Under the pieces are notes generated by a model that was given only the letters and a program-made list of their open reading frames with translations, searched no databases and was not told the DNA's origin. Position numbers and translations under genes: made by a program. Of a DNA stretch of 45,848 nt, positions 15,711-24,405 are shown piece after piece (positions within the stretch are counted from its first letter, which is position 1; each line of letters starts with the position of its first letter). The DNA lies in NCBI GenBank assembly GCA_902805865.1, contig CADCUK010000025.1, positions 4,206 through 50,053 of the forward strand. Reading direction: 5' to 3'. The DNA is from an uncultured Nocardioidaceae bacterium (GTDB taxonomy: Bacteria; Actinomycetota; Actinomycetes; Propionibacteriales; Nocardioidaceae).

Positions 15711-17366
15711 CTACCTCGTGCCGCCCTTGCCCGGTCTGCCCCCGCCGTTGCCGCCTGCGTTGCTGCCGCCTGCGCCGCCGCCGTTCCCGTTGCCGCCTGC
15801 GTTGCTGCTGCCCGGGCCGTTGCCCGGAGCGGTGCCCGGGCCGTTGCCCGGGCCGTTGCCCGGCCCGTTGCCCGGCCCGTTGCCCGGCCCGTTGCTGGGC
15901 CCATTGTTCTGGGCGTTGCCCGCCGCGCTCGGACCATTGCCCGGCGCGCCGCTCGCGGCGTTGGGTGTGGCGGAGCCTCCCCGGTCCGCCGTCCCGGCGG
16001 CACCGGCCTGCCCCGGACCGCGGTCGGCGCCGGCGCCGGCCGGTCCGGCGGCGTCACCGGACGAGCCTCCTGTCGACGTGGGCTCGGCGCGACGCTGCGA
16101 CCACAGCGTGAGCTCCACGCGGGTGCCGGGCTCGAGGAGCCCGGTGGGGCCGATGGCGGCGACGGTGCCACCGGTCTCCGTTCCCGGGTTGGCACGGCGC
16201 TCGGCAGCGAGGCGGGGACGGAGCCCCAGCTCCTCCAGCCGCCGGACGGCCTCGGCGGCGTCCATGCCGAGGTACTGCGCCGCTCGGACCCGGACGCCGT
16301 CGGGCTCGTCCTGGGACACCGACTCCGTCCCCTGGGGGTCGGCGGGCTCGTCGGTGGACGCCGTCGTCGCCCACACCCCGCCGGAGACGAGCAGGAGGGT
16401 GACGAGCCCTGTCACCAGTCGCCGGGGGCTCAGCGGCGAGGACCGACGACCGGTCCCTGCCGCTGTGGCACCGGTGGGTGCGTGCCCGACCGGTGCGTTC
16501 CGGGCCGGCGAGCTCGCCGAGGCGGGGACCAGGTAGGTGCGGGTCGCCGGGCTCTCGTCACGCAGCGCGGCAGCCATCGCGCCCGCGCTGCGGAATCGGG
16601 CCGACGGGTCCTTCGCGGTGGCGATCTCGGTGATCCGGCGCAACCGCTCGGGGACCGGCACCGGGAACGGCGGCAGGGGTTCGCGGATCTGCATCACCGC
16701 GGTGGCCACCGGCGACTCGGCGGCGAAGGGCTTGCGACCGGTCAGGCACTCGTAGAGCACGATGCCGAGCGCGTACACGTCGCTGACCGCGGTCGCGGAC
16801 TGCCCCTCGGCCTGCTCGGGGGACAGGTAGTGCGGGGTGCCGATCAGGTGACCGGTCATCGTCAGCGAGGCCGCGTGGGCGGCGCGCGCGACGCCGAAGT
16901 CGGTGACCTTGACCTGTCCCTCGACCGTGACGAGCAGATTTCCGGGCTTCACGTCGCGGTGGACGATGCCGATGGCGTGGGCGGCCTCGATGCCCTCGGC
17001 GGCCTGGGCGATCAGCTCGGCAGCCAGGTCCGGGGCGAGGGGCTGGCCACCGGCGAGCAGCGCGGACAACGGCCGGCCCTCGACGAGCTCCATCACGAGG
17101 AACGGCAACGGTGCCCGGCCCTGGTCCGTGAGCTCGCCGTAGTCGAGCACCGACGCGACGTGCGGGTGCTGCAGCGCGCCGGCGTGCCGCGCCTCGGCGG
17201 CGAACCTCTGACGGAGGACCGGGTCCTGGGCCAGCTCCGGCCGGAGGACCTTCACCGCCACCTCGCGGTCGAGGAGCGTGTCGGTCGCCTGCCACACCTC
17301 GCCCATCCCGCCGGCTGCGACCCAGCGGTCGAACTGGTACCTCGGGTGCTGCAGGGTGGCCGTCAC
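15711..17366 (-). CDS. pknA: Transmembrane Ser/Thr protein kinase PknA-like with one PASTA-like domain and Gly-rich tail
   Basis: 551 residues from a GTG that overlaps the pbpA stop in GTGA. Kinase domain (about 10–270) has AAGGMGEVW, K39, VHRDVKPGNLLV, TDFGVAR and GTPHYLSPEQAEG. One span lies at about 314–334 (GLVTLLLVSGGVW). Residues about 355–420 form a single PASTA-like unit (AAQYLGMDAAEAVRRLEELG … LLEPGTRVELTLW). The last about 130 residues are a low-complexity tail with Asn-Gly-Pro-Gly repeats ending GGGRPGKGGTR. Mycobacterial PknA has no PASTA domain, so this form differs. It is likely to phosphorylate division and wall-synthesis proteins with PknB. Confidence 0.93.
   Translation of the reverse strand: MTATLQHPRYQFDRWVAAGGMGEVWQATDTLLDREVAVKVLRPELAQDPVLRQRFAAEARHAGALQHPHVASVLDYGELTDQGRAPLPFLVMELVEGRPLSALLAGGQPLAPDLAAELIAQAAEGIEAAHAIGIVHRDVKPGNLLVTVEGQVKVTDFGVARAAHAASLTMTGHLIGTPHYLSPEQAEGQSATAVSDVYALGIVLYECLTGRKPFAAESPVATAVMQIREPLPPFPVPVPERLRRITEIATAKDPSARFRSAGAMAAALRDESPATRTYLVPASASSPARNAPVGHAPTGATAAGTGRRSSPLSPRRLVTGLVTLLLVSGGVWATTASTDEPADPQGTESVSQDEPDGVRVRAAQYLGMDAAEAVRRLEELGLRPRLAAERRANPGTETGGTVAAIGPTGLLEPGTRVELTLWSQRRAEPTSTGGSSGDAAGPAGAGADRGPGQAGAAGTADRGGSATPNAASGAPGNGPSAAGNAQNNGPSNGPGNGPGNGPGNGPGNGPGTAPGNGPGSSNAGGNGNGGGAGGSNAGGNGGGRPGKGGTR
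15811..15906 (-). repeat. 12-bp repeat coding Asn-Gly-Pro-Gly in pknA
   Basis: About seven near-perfect copies of a 12-base unit (plus strand GTTGCCCGGCCC and variants) encode repeated NGPG in the extracellular tail of PknA. Two synonymous versions of the unit are arranged in blocks, which indicates recent local duplication. Confidence 0.8.
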
Positions 17367-18829
17367 TGGGACACCACCGCCTCCATGACCGCCTTCGCGA
17401 TCGGGGCGGCCAGGCCGCTGCCCGAGATCGCGTCACGGTCCACGCCCGCGTCCTCGACGATGACCGCCACGGCCACCTCCGGGTTGTCCGCGGGCGCGAA
17501 CGACACGAACCAGGCGTACGGCGCCAGGTCGGTGGCCCGCTGGGCGGTGCCGGTCTTCCCGGCGACCTTGATGCCCGGGATCTGGGCGGGGGACGCCGTG
17601 CCCCGGTCCACGACCTCGACCATCATCTGGGTGAGCTCGCTCGCCGACGACGACGACATCGCCTGGTCCGGCATCTCCTCGGGGGAGGTCTTCTCCAGCA
17701 CGCTGAGGTCGGGTGCGCGGACCTCGTCGACGAGGTACGGGACCATCCCCTGGCCGCCGTTGGCGATCGTCGCGCTGACCAGGGCCATCTGGAGCGGGCT
17801 CGCGCGGACGTCGTGCTGGCCGATCGCCGCGTAGGCGACGAGCGGACCCGCGGCGTCCTCGGAGAACGCGCTGGCGGCCTGGCCGCCGAGCCCCTCCAGG
17901 TAGCGCTCGCCGAACCCGAACTTCTCCGCCTGCTCGCGCAGCGCGTCCTCGCCGAGCTCGAGACCGAGCGAGCCGAACGAGACGTTGCAGGAGACCATGA
18001 GCGCCTGCGTGAGCGTCACCCGCTCGCCGCCACAGCTCCCGCCGGTGTGGTTCGGCAACGTGTTGTCGGTCTGCGGCAGCTCGAGCTCGGCGCCGCCCGG
18101 CACCAGGGAGTCGGCGTCGTAGTCGCCGGTCTCCAGCGCGGCGGCGGCGGTGACGAGCTTGAAGGTGGAGCCGGGGGCGTAGGTCTCCTGGATCGCGCGG
18201 TTGAAGAGTGGCTTGTCCTCGGCGGCGTTGAGCTGCTCGTACGCGTCCTGCACCGCGTCGAGGTCGTGGGAGGCGAGGACGTTCGGGTCGTACGTCGGGT
18301 TCGACACCATGGCGAGGATGCGGCCGGTGGCCGGCTCGAGGGCGACCACGCCGGCCTGGGTGTCCGCACCGAGCGCCTGGATGGCGTCGAAGGCCGCGTC
18401 CTGGGCCGCGGCGTCGATCGTCAGCGAGACCGACCCGCCCTCGGGCTCGGTGTTGCTGACCATGTCGACGAACCGGCTCACGAAGAGCCTCTGGTCGCTG
18501 CCGGAGAGGATGTCGTTCTGGTTCGACTCGACCCCGGTGGCGCCGTACACGTAGGAATAGAACCCGGTGAGGTGAGCGTACTTGAACGGCAGCGGGTACT
18601 GCCGCTGGACCTCGAACTGGTCCTCGACCGGCACGCTCTCGGCGACCTGGGATCCCCCCACGAGGATCGCGCCGCGCTCGCGGGAGAACTCCGCGTCGAT
18701 GACCCGCCGGTTGTTGCTGCGGTCGTTGAGGTCGTCGGCCTGGAGGTACTGCAGGTAGCTCGCGTTCAGCAGCAGCGCCACGAACAGCACCATGCAGAAC
18801 ACACCCATCGTGCGGATCGGCTTGTTCAT
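17363..18829 (-). CDS. pbpA: Class B penicillin-binding protein PbpA (transpeptidase)
   Basis: 488 residues starting MNKPIRTMGVFCMVLFVALL at the ATG that overlaps the rodA stop in ATGA. One N-terminal membrane anchor (about 7–24) is followed by the class-B dimerisation domain (ERGAILVGG) and the transpeptidase domain. Active-site motifs are complete: S221-TFK, S280-CN and K425-TG. It cross-links peptidoglycan outside the membrane. Its pairing with RodA, kinases and FHA proteins is the standard actinobacterial wall-synthesis operon. The frame stays open far upstream, through the neighbouring genes, but only this start gives a signal anchor. Confidence 0.96.
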   Translation of the reverse strand: MNKPIRTMGVFCMVLFVALLLNASYLQYLQADDLNDRSNNRRVIDAEFSRERGAILVGGSQVAESVPVEDQFEVQRQYPLPFKYAHLTGFYSYVYGATGVESNQNDILSGSDQRLFVSRFVDMVSNTEPEGGSVSLTIDAAAQDAAFDAIQALGADTQAGVVALEPATGRILAMVSNPTYDPNVLASHDLDAVQDAYEQLNAAEDKPLFNRAIQETYAPGSTFKLVTAAAALETGDYDADSLVPGGAELELPQTDNTLPNHTGGSCGGERVTLTQALMVSCNVSFGSLGLELGEDALREQAEKFGFGERYLEGLGGQAASAFSEDAAGPLVAYAAIGQHDVRASPLQMALVSATIANGGQGMVPYLVDEVRAPDLSVLEKTSPEEMPDQAMSSSSASELTQMMVEVVDRGTASPAQIPGIKVAGKTGTAQRATDLAPYAWFVSFAPADNPEVAVAVIVEDAGVDRDAISGSGLAAPIAKAVMEAVVSQ

Positions 18830-20190
18830 CGGATCCGTACCACCTGGGTCGCGTCGTCCTCGAGCGTCGGCTGGAGCTCCGGCAGCGGGCGCCGGGCGTG
18901 GTCGCTGATCCGCAGCAGCAGCCCGATGACCACCCAGTTCGCCACCATCGACGAGCCGCCGTAGGACATGAACGGCGTGGTGAGCCCGGTCAGCGGGATG
19001 AGCTTGGTGACGCCGCCGATGACGACGAAGACCTGCAGCGCGATGACGATGCCGAAGCCGGTGGCCATCAGCTTCCCGAACCCGTCGCGGCAGATCAGCG
19101 CGGTCCGCAGCGCGCGCTCCACGATCAGCCCGAAGAGCAGGATCATCGCCATCATCCCGGTGAGGCCGAGCTCCTCTCCGACTGCGGCGACGATGTAGTC
19201 GGAGTAGGAGAACGGGATCCGCCAGGGCTCGCCCTGGCCGAGGCCACGGCCCACGAGGCCGCCCCAGGCCATGCCGTAGAGCCCCTCGACGATCTGGCCG
19301 AAGTCGTCGTCGGCGAACGGGTCGATCCAGCCCTGGACCCGGGTCTGGACGTGACCGAAGATCGAGTAGGCGAGCAGCGAGCCGCCGATGAAGAGCGCCG
19401 ACCCGACGACGAGCCAGCCCGGTCGCTCGGTGGCGACGTAGAGCATCACGAGGAACAGGCCGAAGAACAGCAGGCTCGAGCCGAGGTCGCGCTGGAAGAC
19501 CAGGACGCCGAGGCTGATCAGCCACATGCCGAGGATCGGGCCCAGGTCGCGGCCGCGGGGGAAGTCGATGCCGGCCACCCGCCGGCCGGCGAGCGCCAGC
19601 GCGTCGCGGTGCAGCACGAGGTAGCCCGCGAACGCGATGACGAGGGCCACCTTGGCCACCTCGCCGGGCTGGAAGGAGAAGCCGCCCACGCCGATCCAGA
19701 TGCGGGCGCCGTTGATCGTCTTGCCGATGCCGGGCACGAGGGGCAGCAGCAGGAGCGCGATCGCCCCGAAGCCCATCGTGTAGGTGAACGCCTGGAGGCG
19801 GCGGTGGTCGCGGAGGAGGACCAGGACCGCGGCGAAGAGCCCGACGCCGAGGGTCGTCCACATGAGCTGCTTGGCGGACAGCGACGTGTCGGAGGCGAGG
19901 TCGATCCGGTAGATCATCGCCAGGCCCAGCCCGTTGAGGGCGGTCACCACCGGGAGCAGCACCGGGTCGGCGTACGGCGCGGTGAACCGGACCACGAGGT
20001 GGGCGCACACCGCCAGGGCGGCGAGCCACGCCGAGTAGCCGAAGATGTCGGCCGGCAGCTTCTCCTCCACCCCGAGCCCGACCGCGGCGTAGGCGCCGAT
20101 GCCGACGGCCAGCGCGAGCAGGAGGAGGACCAGCTCGGCACCGCGGCGGCGCCTGTGGGTGAACGCAGCTCCTGGGGAACCGCCGCTCAC
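18826..20190 (-). CDS. rodA: RodA/FtsW/SpoVE family peptidoglycan polymerase
   Basis: 454 residues from a GTG overlapping the pstP stop in GTGA, the same junction type as the rest of the operon. About ten to twelve membrane spans. SEDS signatures present are NGARIWIGVGGFSFQPGE, FQRDLGSSLLFFGLF and LTGLTTPFMSYGGSSM, and the catalytic Asp/Glu-bearing loop ending VAAVGEELGLTG. SEDS proteins polymerise lipid II into glycan strands together with a class B PBP, here PbpA encoded next. A short conserved cytoplasmic C-terminus ends QVVRIR. Confidence 0.95.
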   Translation of the reverse strand: MSGGSPGAAFTHRRRRGAELVLLLLALAVGIGAYAAVGLGVEEKLPADIFGYSAWLAALAVCAHLVVRFTAPYADPVLLPVVTALNGLGLAMIYRIDLASDTSLSAKQLMWTTLGVGLFAAVLVLLRDHRRLQAFTYTMGFGAIALLLLPLVPGIGKTINGARIWIGVGGFSFQPGEVAKVALVIAFAGYLVLHRDALALAGRRVAGIDFPRGRDLGPILGMWLISLGVLVFQRDLGSSLLFFGLFLVMLYVATERPGWLVVGSALFIGGSLLAYSIFGHVQTRVQGWIDPFADDDFGQIVEGLYGMAWGGLVGRGLGQGEPWRIPFSYSDYIVAAVGEELGLTGMMAMILLFGLIVERALRTALICRDGFGKLMATGFGIVIALQVFVVIGGVTKLIPLTGLTTPFMSYGGSSMVANWVVIGLLLRISDHARRPLPELQPTLEDDATQVVRIR

Positions 20191-21605
20191 CGGAGCACCA
20201 CCGTGTCGTCTTCGCCGGACCACGAGGAGGCCGCACCCGCCCGGCGGGTGGGGCCGTCCGACGGCTCGCGGGACGGCTCGTCCGAGGGCTTGTCCGACGG
20301 CTTCCTCGTCGGGTCGGCCGACGGGGACCGGCTCGGCTCCCTGGCCGGCCCCTCGGCCTGCTCGTTGAGGTTCTGCACGATCCGCCGGGCGTCCTCGAGG
20401 TCGTCGGCGACGATGCCGTCCTCGACCTTCGTCTGGTTGAACTCCGACAGGTCCGCCACCTTGAGGTCGTCGACCTCGTAGGTGCTGGACAGGTCGATCC
20501 CCGGCAGGTCGAGCTGGACACCGCGGTAGATCGCCACCTGGGGCCCGTCCTCGGCGACGTAGTACTGCTGCTGGCTCCAGAGGTAGCCGCCGGTGAGCAG
20601 CGCCGCGGCCAGCACGAGGAGTGCCGAGATCAGGAGCAGCCTGCGGAGCCCTGTCCGGCGATGAGGCGGTTGAGGCGCGTAGCGCAGCTCCTCGGGGTCG
20701 ACCGGCTCGTCCGGCACCGCGTCCAGCTCGCCGGTGTCCCCGTGGCGCTGGCGCGAGAGGACCCGCCCCAGCTTGCCGCCGCGTCGTGGCTGAGCGGACG
20801 CCGCCCCGACCAGCATCGGCCCGACGGCCGCGGCGGCGCTCGTCTCGGGGTCGTCCGTGCCACCGGCAGCCGTCACCTCGGCGACGATCACCGTGACGTT
20901 GTCGGTCGTGCCGCCGTCGAGCGCTCCCTGCACCAGGGCCACCGCCGCCGAGTCGACGGAGCCGTCCCCGAGCAACGCGGCCATCTGGCCGTCGGTGAGC
21001 GCCCCCGAGCAGCCGTCGCTGCAGAGCAGGATGCGGTCGCCGGTCTGCAGCGGCACCAGGAACAGGTCCGGGTCGGTGTCGTGCACGCCGTCCACCGCCC
21101 GCAGGATGATGTTGCGGTGCGGGTGGACCCGGGAGTCCTCCTCGGTGATGCGGCCCTCGTCGATCAGCGTCTGGACGAACGTGTGGTCCTTGGTGAGCTG
21201 GTCGATCCGGCCGTCGCGCAGCAAGTAGGCACGGCTGTCACCGACGTGCGCCATGCCGAGCTGCTCGCCGTCGAAGAGCGCCGCGGTGACGGTGGTGCTG
21301 GTGCCCTCGAGCTCGCGGTCGCTCTCCACCATCTCAGCAAGGCGGTCGTGGATGCGGTGCACGACGCCGGCCAGGGCCGGGAGCATCTCGTCGGTCGGGT
21401 CGGAGTCGAGCCGCCGCAGGAGGTGCACCGCGGTGGAGCTGGCCACGTCGCCGTACGCCGCTCCGCCGACGCCGTCCGCGATCACGAGCAGGTGCTCGCT
21501 CGCGTAGCCGGAGTCCTGGTTGTCCTTGCGGTGCCGGCCGACGTCGGAGACGGCGGCGTACCTGAGTCGGAAAGGGCCGCGGGGGGCGACGGTGTCGTCG
21601 GTCAC
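20187..21605 (-). CDS. pstP: PP2C-family Ser/Thr phosphatase PstP
   Basis: 472 residues with a GTG start three bases after the fhaB stop. The PP2C domain (about 12–240) contains all metal motifs: VGRHRKDNQDSGY, IADGVGGAAYGD (D44), VGDSRAYLLRDG, LCSDGCSGALTD and TTDNVTVIVAEV. A cytoplasmic linker leads to one span at about 317–340 (LLLISALLVLAAALLTGGYLW), then an extracellular part with Ser-Asp-Lys-Pro repeats at the very end (KPSDKPSDEPSREPSD). It is the general phosphatase reversing PknA/PknB phosphorylation of wall and division proteins. Confidence 0.95.
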   Translation of the reverse strand: MTDDTVAPRGPFRLRYAAVSDVGRHRKDNQDSGYASEHLLVIADGVGGAAYGDVASSTAVHLLRRLDSDPTDEMLPALAGVVHRIHDRLAEMVESDRELEGTSTTVTAALFDGEQLGMAHVGDSRAYLLRDGRIDQLTKDHTFVQTLIDEGRITEEDSRVHPHRNIILRAVDGVHDTDPDLFLVPLQTGDRILLCSDGCSGALTDGQMAALLGDGSVDSAAVALVQGALDGGTTDNVTVIVAEVTAAGGTDDPETSAAAAVGPMLVGAASAQPRRGGKLGRVLSRQRHGDTGELDAVPDEPVDPEELRYAPQPPHRRTGLRRLLLISALLVLAAALLTGGYLWSQQQYYVAEDGPQVAIYRGVQLDLPGIDLSSTYEVDDLKVADLSEFNQTKVEDGIVADDLEDARRIVQNLNEQAEGPAREPSRSPSADPTRKPSDKPSDEPSREPSDGPTRRAGAASSWSGEDDTVVLR

Positions 21606-21608
21606 GGG

Positions 21609-22091
21609 CTACTTCTTAAGCTCGAGGGTCGTCTTGCCGACGCGCACGCGGGACCCGAGCTGGATCGCGGTGGCCTGGGTGATGCGCTGGGAGCCGATGT
21701 AGGTGCCGTTCGTTGAGCCGAGGTCCTCGACGTAGAAGGTGCCGCCCGAGGAGCCGATCCGGGCGTGCCGGGTGGAGACGTAGTCGTCCTCGAGGCGGAT
21801 GGCGGCGTCGGTGCCGCGGCCGATCAGGACGGGGTCACCGTCGAGAGGCGCTGAGGCGCCGGACGCGGGGCCGTCGATGACGACGACCTTGCTCGGGGTG
21901 CCCCTCGGCGGCTTCGAGGGCTTGCGCCCCTCCTTCTGGCTCGCCTTCCGCTCGGCCCGGCTGGGCCCGCCGGCGGTGTCGACGCGGGCGCCGAACATGT
22001 CGGAGCGGATCACCGAGATCGCGCCGAGCACGAAGACCCAGAGGATCGCCAGGTAGGCGAACTTGATGAGCATGAGCGTCAGCTCTTGCAT
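21609..22091 (-). CDS. fhaB: FHA domain membrane protein FhaB (FipA)
   Basis: 160 residues. One N-terminal span (about 7–27: FAYLAILWVFVLGAISVI) precedes a basic linker with ERKASQKEGRKPSKPP. The C-terminal FHA domain (about 68–158) has the phospho-threonine-binding pattern IGRGTDAAIRL, STRHARI and DLGSTNGTYI. FHA domains read phosphothreonines made by PknA/PknB; FhaB is linked to septal FtsZ–FtsQ assembly in mycobacteria. Start and upstream stop share one base (TGATG) with fhaA. Confidence 0.95.
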   Translation of the reverse strand: MQELTLMLIKFAYLAILWVFVLGAISVIRSDMFGARVDTAGGPSRAERKASQKEGRKPSKPPRGTPSKVVVIDGPASGASAPLDGDPVLIGRGTDAAIRLEDDYVSTRHARIGSSGGTFYVEDLGSTNGTYIGSQRITQATAIQLGSRVRVGKTTLELKK

Positions 22092-22813
22092 CAGCCCTCC
22101 TCGCGGGCGAACCGCACGGAGACGTCGGTGCTACCGACCCGGACTGTCGAACCGTCGAGCAAGATGGTCTCCTCGCGGATCCGCTGGCCGTCGACGAGGG
22201 TGCCGTTGGTCGAACCGAGGTCGGCGACCGTCACCTCAGGGGCACCCCCGCTGCCCGCGGTGACGCGGAACTCGGCATGGCGCCGGCTCACGCCGGGGTC
22301 GTTGATGCGGAGATCGGCCTCGGCCCCGCGTCCGATGACCAGCCCGGGCGGCGTGAGGGGATGCCGGGTGCCGTTGACCTCGATCGAGGCCGTCGCCCGG
22401 CCGCTGGGCGCGGGACGGCCGCGGGTGGCGTTCGGGGTGACCTGGGCCGTCGCCTGGCTGCGCACCCGGAACCGCCCGGTGACCAGGTCGCCCTCCTGGG
22501 TGAAGCTGATCGCGACCGGGCCGGCGAAGACGTAGTGCTGCTCGTCCGCGTGCTCACGCAGCATCTCCACCAGCTCGTCGGTCAGCGTCTCGGAGTAGGG
22601 CTGGAGCCGGTCGTGGTCGACCGGGGACAGCTCGATGACGAACGTGTTCGGGACCAGCCGACGGTTGCGCGAGAGGATCTGCGCGGAGTTGTCGACCTCG
22701 CGCTGCAGCGCGGCAGCCAGCTCCACGGGCTGGACCGCGCTGCGGAACGCCTTGGCGAAGGCGCCGGAGACTGCCTGCTCCAGCCGGCTCTCGAACCGCT
22801 GCAGCATGCCCAT
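22091..22813 (-). CDS. fhaA: FhaA: DUF3662 and FHA domain protein
   Basis: 240 residues, first gene of the operon, with a strong AGGAGG upstream of the ATG. The N-terminal DUF3662 domain (about 1–125: MGMLQRFESRLEQAVSGAF, YVFAGPVAISFTQ) is followed by a short linker and a C-terminal FHA domain (about 155–235: VIGRGAEADLRI, GVSRRHAEF, DLGSTNGTLVDG). Mycobacterial FhaA is more than twice as long because of a disordered middle region that is almost absent here. FhaA binds phosphorylated MviN and other wall proteins. Being first it probably sets expression of the whole seven-gene unit. Confidence 0.95.
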   Translation of the reverse strand: MGMLQRFESRLEQAVSGAFAKAFRSAVQPVELAAALQREVDNSAQILSRNRRLVPNTFVIELSPVDHDRLQPYSETLTDELVEMLREHADEQHYVFAGPVAISFTQEGDLVTGRFRVRSQATAQVTPNATRGRPAPSGRATASIEVNGTRHPLTPPGLVIGRGAEADLRINDPGVSRRHAEFRVTAGSGGAPEVTVADLGSTNGTLVDGQRIREETILLDGSTVRVGSTDVSVRFAREEG

Positions 22814-23007
22814 GGCGCCTCCTCTCGCTCGACTCGACCGGTACCGACCTCGGGGGTCACTGTCTCAGGCGGCCCGCCGTGCGCGCACTGCGGCCACTCG
22901 GACGATCCTTCCCCAGCACACGCGCCGATAACGCGCCGACTCGTGTGGGGCGGGGCACACGGAATCGTATCGTCCAGGGCGGTTTGGGCGGCCTCCTGCT
23001 CGTGGGA

Positions 23008-23013
23008 TAGCCT
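23008..23013 (+). promoter_or_regulatory. -10 element for tRNA-Leu
   Basis: TAGCCT, inside GGGATAGCCT, lies 13 bases upstream of the mature tRNA-Leu 5' end. Otherwise the 213-base fhaA to tRNA-Leu gap contains the fhaA ribosome binding site and no clear gene. Confidence 0.4.
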
Positions 23014-23026
23014 TTGGCTGCTTCTC

Positions 23027-23110
23027 GCGCGAGTGGCGGAATAGGCAGACGCGCACGGTTCAGGTCCGTGTGCCCGAAAGGGCGTGGGGGTTCAACTCCC
23101 CCCTCGAGCA
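23027..23110 (+). tRNA. tRNA-Leu(CAG) with one acceptor-stem mismatch
   Basis: An 84-base class II tRNA with a long variable arm (CCC-GAAA-GGG). The anticodon stem CACGG/CCGTG flanks loop TTCAGGT, giving anticodon CAG. The T-arm is GGGGG-TTCAACT-CCCCC. Acceptor strands GCGCGAG and CTCGAGC pair except at 3:70 (G23029 opposite A23107). CCA is not encoded. Confidence 0.94.
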
Positions 23111-23163
23111 CAGACAGACGGACGACGGCGACCGCCTCTAGCGGCGCCACCCGACGGCCGCGG

Positions 23164-24336
23164 TCACTTGGCGAGCTTCGCCCCCACCGCGGCACTGGCC
23201 GTCTCGATGGCCTCCGGCGACAGCACGTGCCCGATGGCCAGCGCCGCCGCTCCGAGCGACCCGGCGCGCTCTCCGACGACCGACGAGACGATGCGCAGGT
23301 GCTCGGTGGCCAGCGGCAACGACCGCCGGTAGACCACCTCGCGGATCCCGGCGAGCAGCGACTCCCCGGCGGCCGCCAGCCTCCCGCCGATCACCACCAC
23401 CGACGGGTTGATCAGGTTGACCAGCGTGGCCACGACCTCGCCGATGTCCCGCCCGGCCTCCCGCACCGCCTGGACGGCGACCAGGTCCCCGGCCCGCACC
23501 AGGTCGACGACCTGGGAGCCGTCGGCCACCTCGGCGCCGGCCTCCCGGAGCCGGGCGGCCAGCGCCGGGGCGGCGGCGAGCGCCTCCAGGCACCCCTCGT
23601 TGCCGCAGCGGCAGACGAGCCCGTCGGCGCGGGTCACCCGCACGTGGCCGAGGTCGCCGGCCGTGCCCTGGGCACCTCGTTGCAGCGTGCCGCCGGAGAT
23701 GATCCCTGCACCGATGCCGGTCGCCACCTTGATGAAGACCAGGTCGGTCACCGACGGCCACTGCGCCTGCTGCTCGCCGAGCGCCATGATGTTGACGTCG
23801 TTGTCGATGAGCACGGGCACCGGGAACCGGCGCTGGACGTGCCCCGGGACGTCGTACCGGTCCCAGCCGGGCATGATCGGCGGATTGATCGGCCGTCCCG
23901 TCGAGTGCTCGACCGGCCCCGGGAGGCCGATCCCGATCGCGGCCAGGTGGCTGAGGTCCCGCCGGTCCTCGGTCAGCAGCTGGTCGACGGTGTCGGTGAC
24001 CCAGCCGAGCACCCGCTCGGGTCCGGACGCGACGTCGAGCTCCGCACCGGCCGAGGCGAGCACCGCGCCGGAGAGGTCGGCGAGCACGGCCTGGGCGTGG
24101 GTGGCGCCGATGTCGACGCCGACGACCACACGGGAGCCAGGGTTGAAGGCGAAGAGGGAGGGCGGCCGGCCACCGGTCGAGGCGCCGTCGCCGTACGGCG
24201 CGACCAGCCCCAGCCTGATCAGGACGTCGACGCGCGCCGCGACGGTCGAGCGGGCCAGGCCGGTCACCTGGGCCAGCTGGGCCCGGGTGCGCGGGCGGCC
24301 GTCGCGCAGCAGCTCGAAGAGGTCGCTGGTCTGCAC
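23164..24336 (-). CDS. ROK family transcriptional repressor
   Basis: 390 residues with a GTG start (MQTSDLFELLRDGRPRTR). A winged-helix DNA-binding domain covers about 1–60 (LAQVTGLARSTVAARVDVL). The ROK domain has the nucleotide-fold loop VGVDIGATHA (residues 72–81), GIGLPGPV, IDNDVN (D180) and the zinc motif with H231, C242, C244 and C249 (CRCGNEGC). ROK repressors such as NagC/XylR types bind a sugar or sugar phosphate to release DNA. It is divergent from the ABC transporter and so is almost certainly its local regulator. Ligand unknown. Confidence 0.94.
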   Translation of the reverse strand: MQTSDLFELLRDGRPRTRAQLAQVTGLARSTVAARVDVLIRLGLVAPYGDGASTGGRPPSLFAFNPGSRVVVGVDIGATHAQAVLADLSGAVLASAGAELDVASGPERVLGWVTDTVDQLLTEDRRDLSHLAAIGIGLPGPVEHSTGRPINPPIMPGWDRYDVPGHVQRRFPVPVLIDNDVNIMALGEQQAQWPSVTDLVFIKVATGIGAGIISGGTLQRGAQGTAGDLGHVRVTRADGLVCRCGNEGCLEALAAAPALAARLREAGAEVADGSQVVDLVRAGDLVAVQAVREAGRDIGEVVATLVNLINPSVVVIGGRLAAAGESLLAGIREVVYRRSLPLATEHLRIVSSVVGERAGSLGAAALAIGHVLSPEAIETASAAVGAKLAK

Positions 24337-24379
24337 GCTGGAAGTGAACCACCGCGGGACTTTCCGCGTCTAGTGTTCA

Positions 24380-24405
24380 ACTTTCGTTTGGTGCTCGACA
24401 AAAGT
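24380..24405. promoter_or_regulatory. Inverted repeat, probable ROK operator
   Basis: Arms ACTTTCGT (24380–24387) and ACAAAAGT (24398–24405) match as an inverted repeat at seven of eight positions, with a 10-bp spacer. The site is AT-rich against a GC-rich background and lies in the 94-base gap between the divergent ROK and ABC ATPase genes, where a repressor controlling both would bind. Confidence 0.6.

Noticed and set aside
17363-20521. Very long minus-strand open frame extending pbpA upstream through rodA and into pstP
   Set aside because: Only the last 488 codons look like protein; the rest is Arg/Pro-rich shadow of rodA and pstP read in another frame. The real pbpA start is the ATG at 18829.
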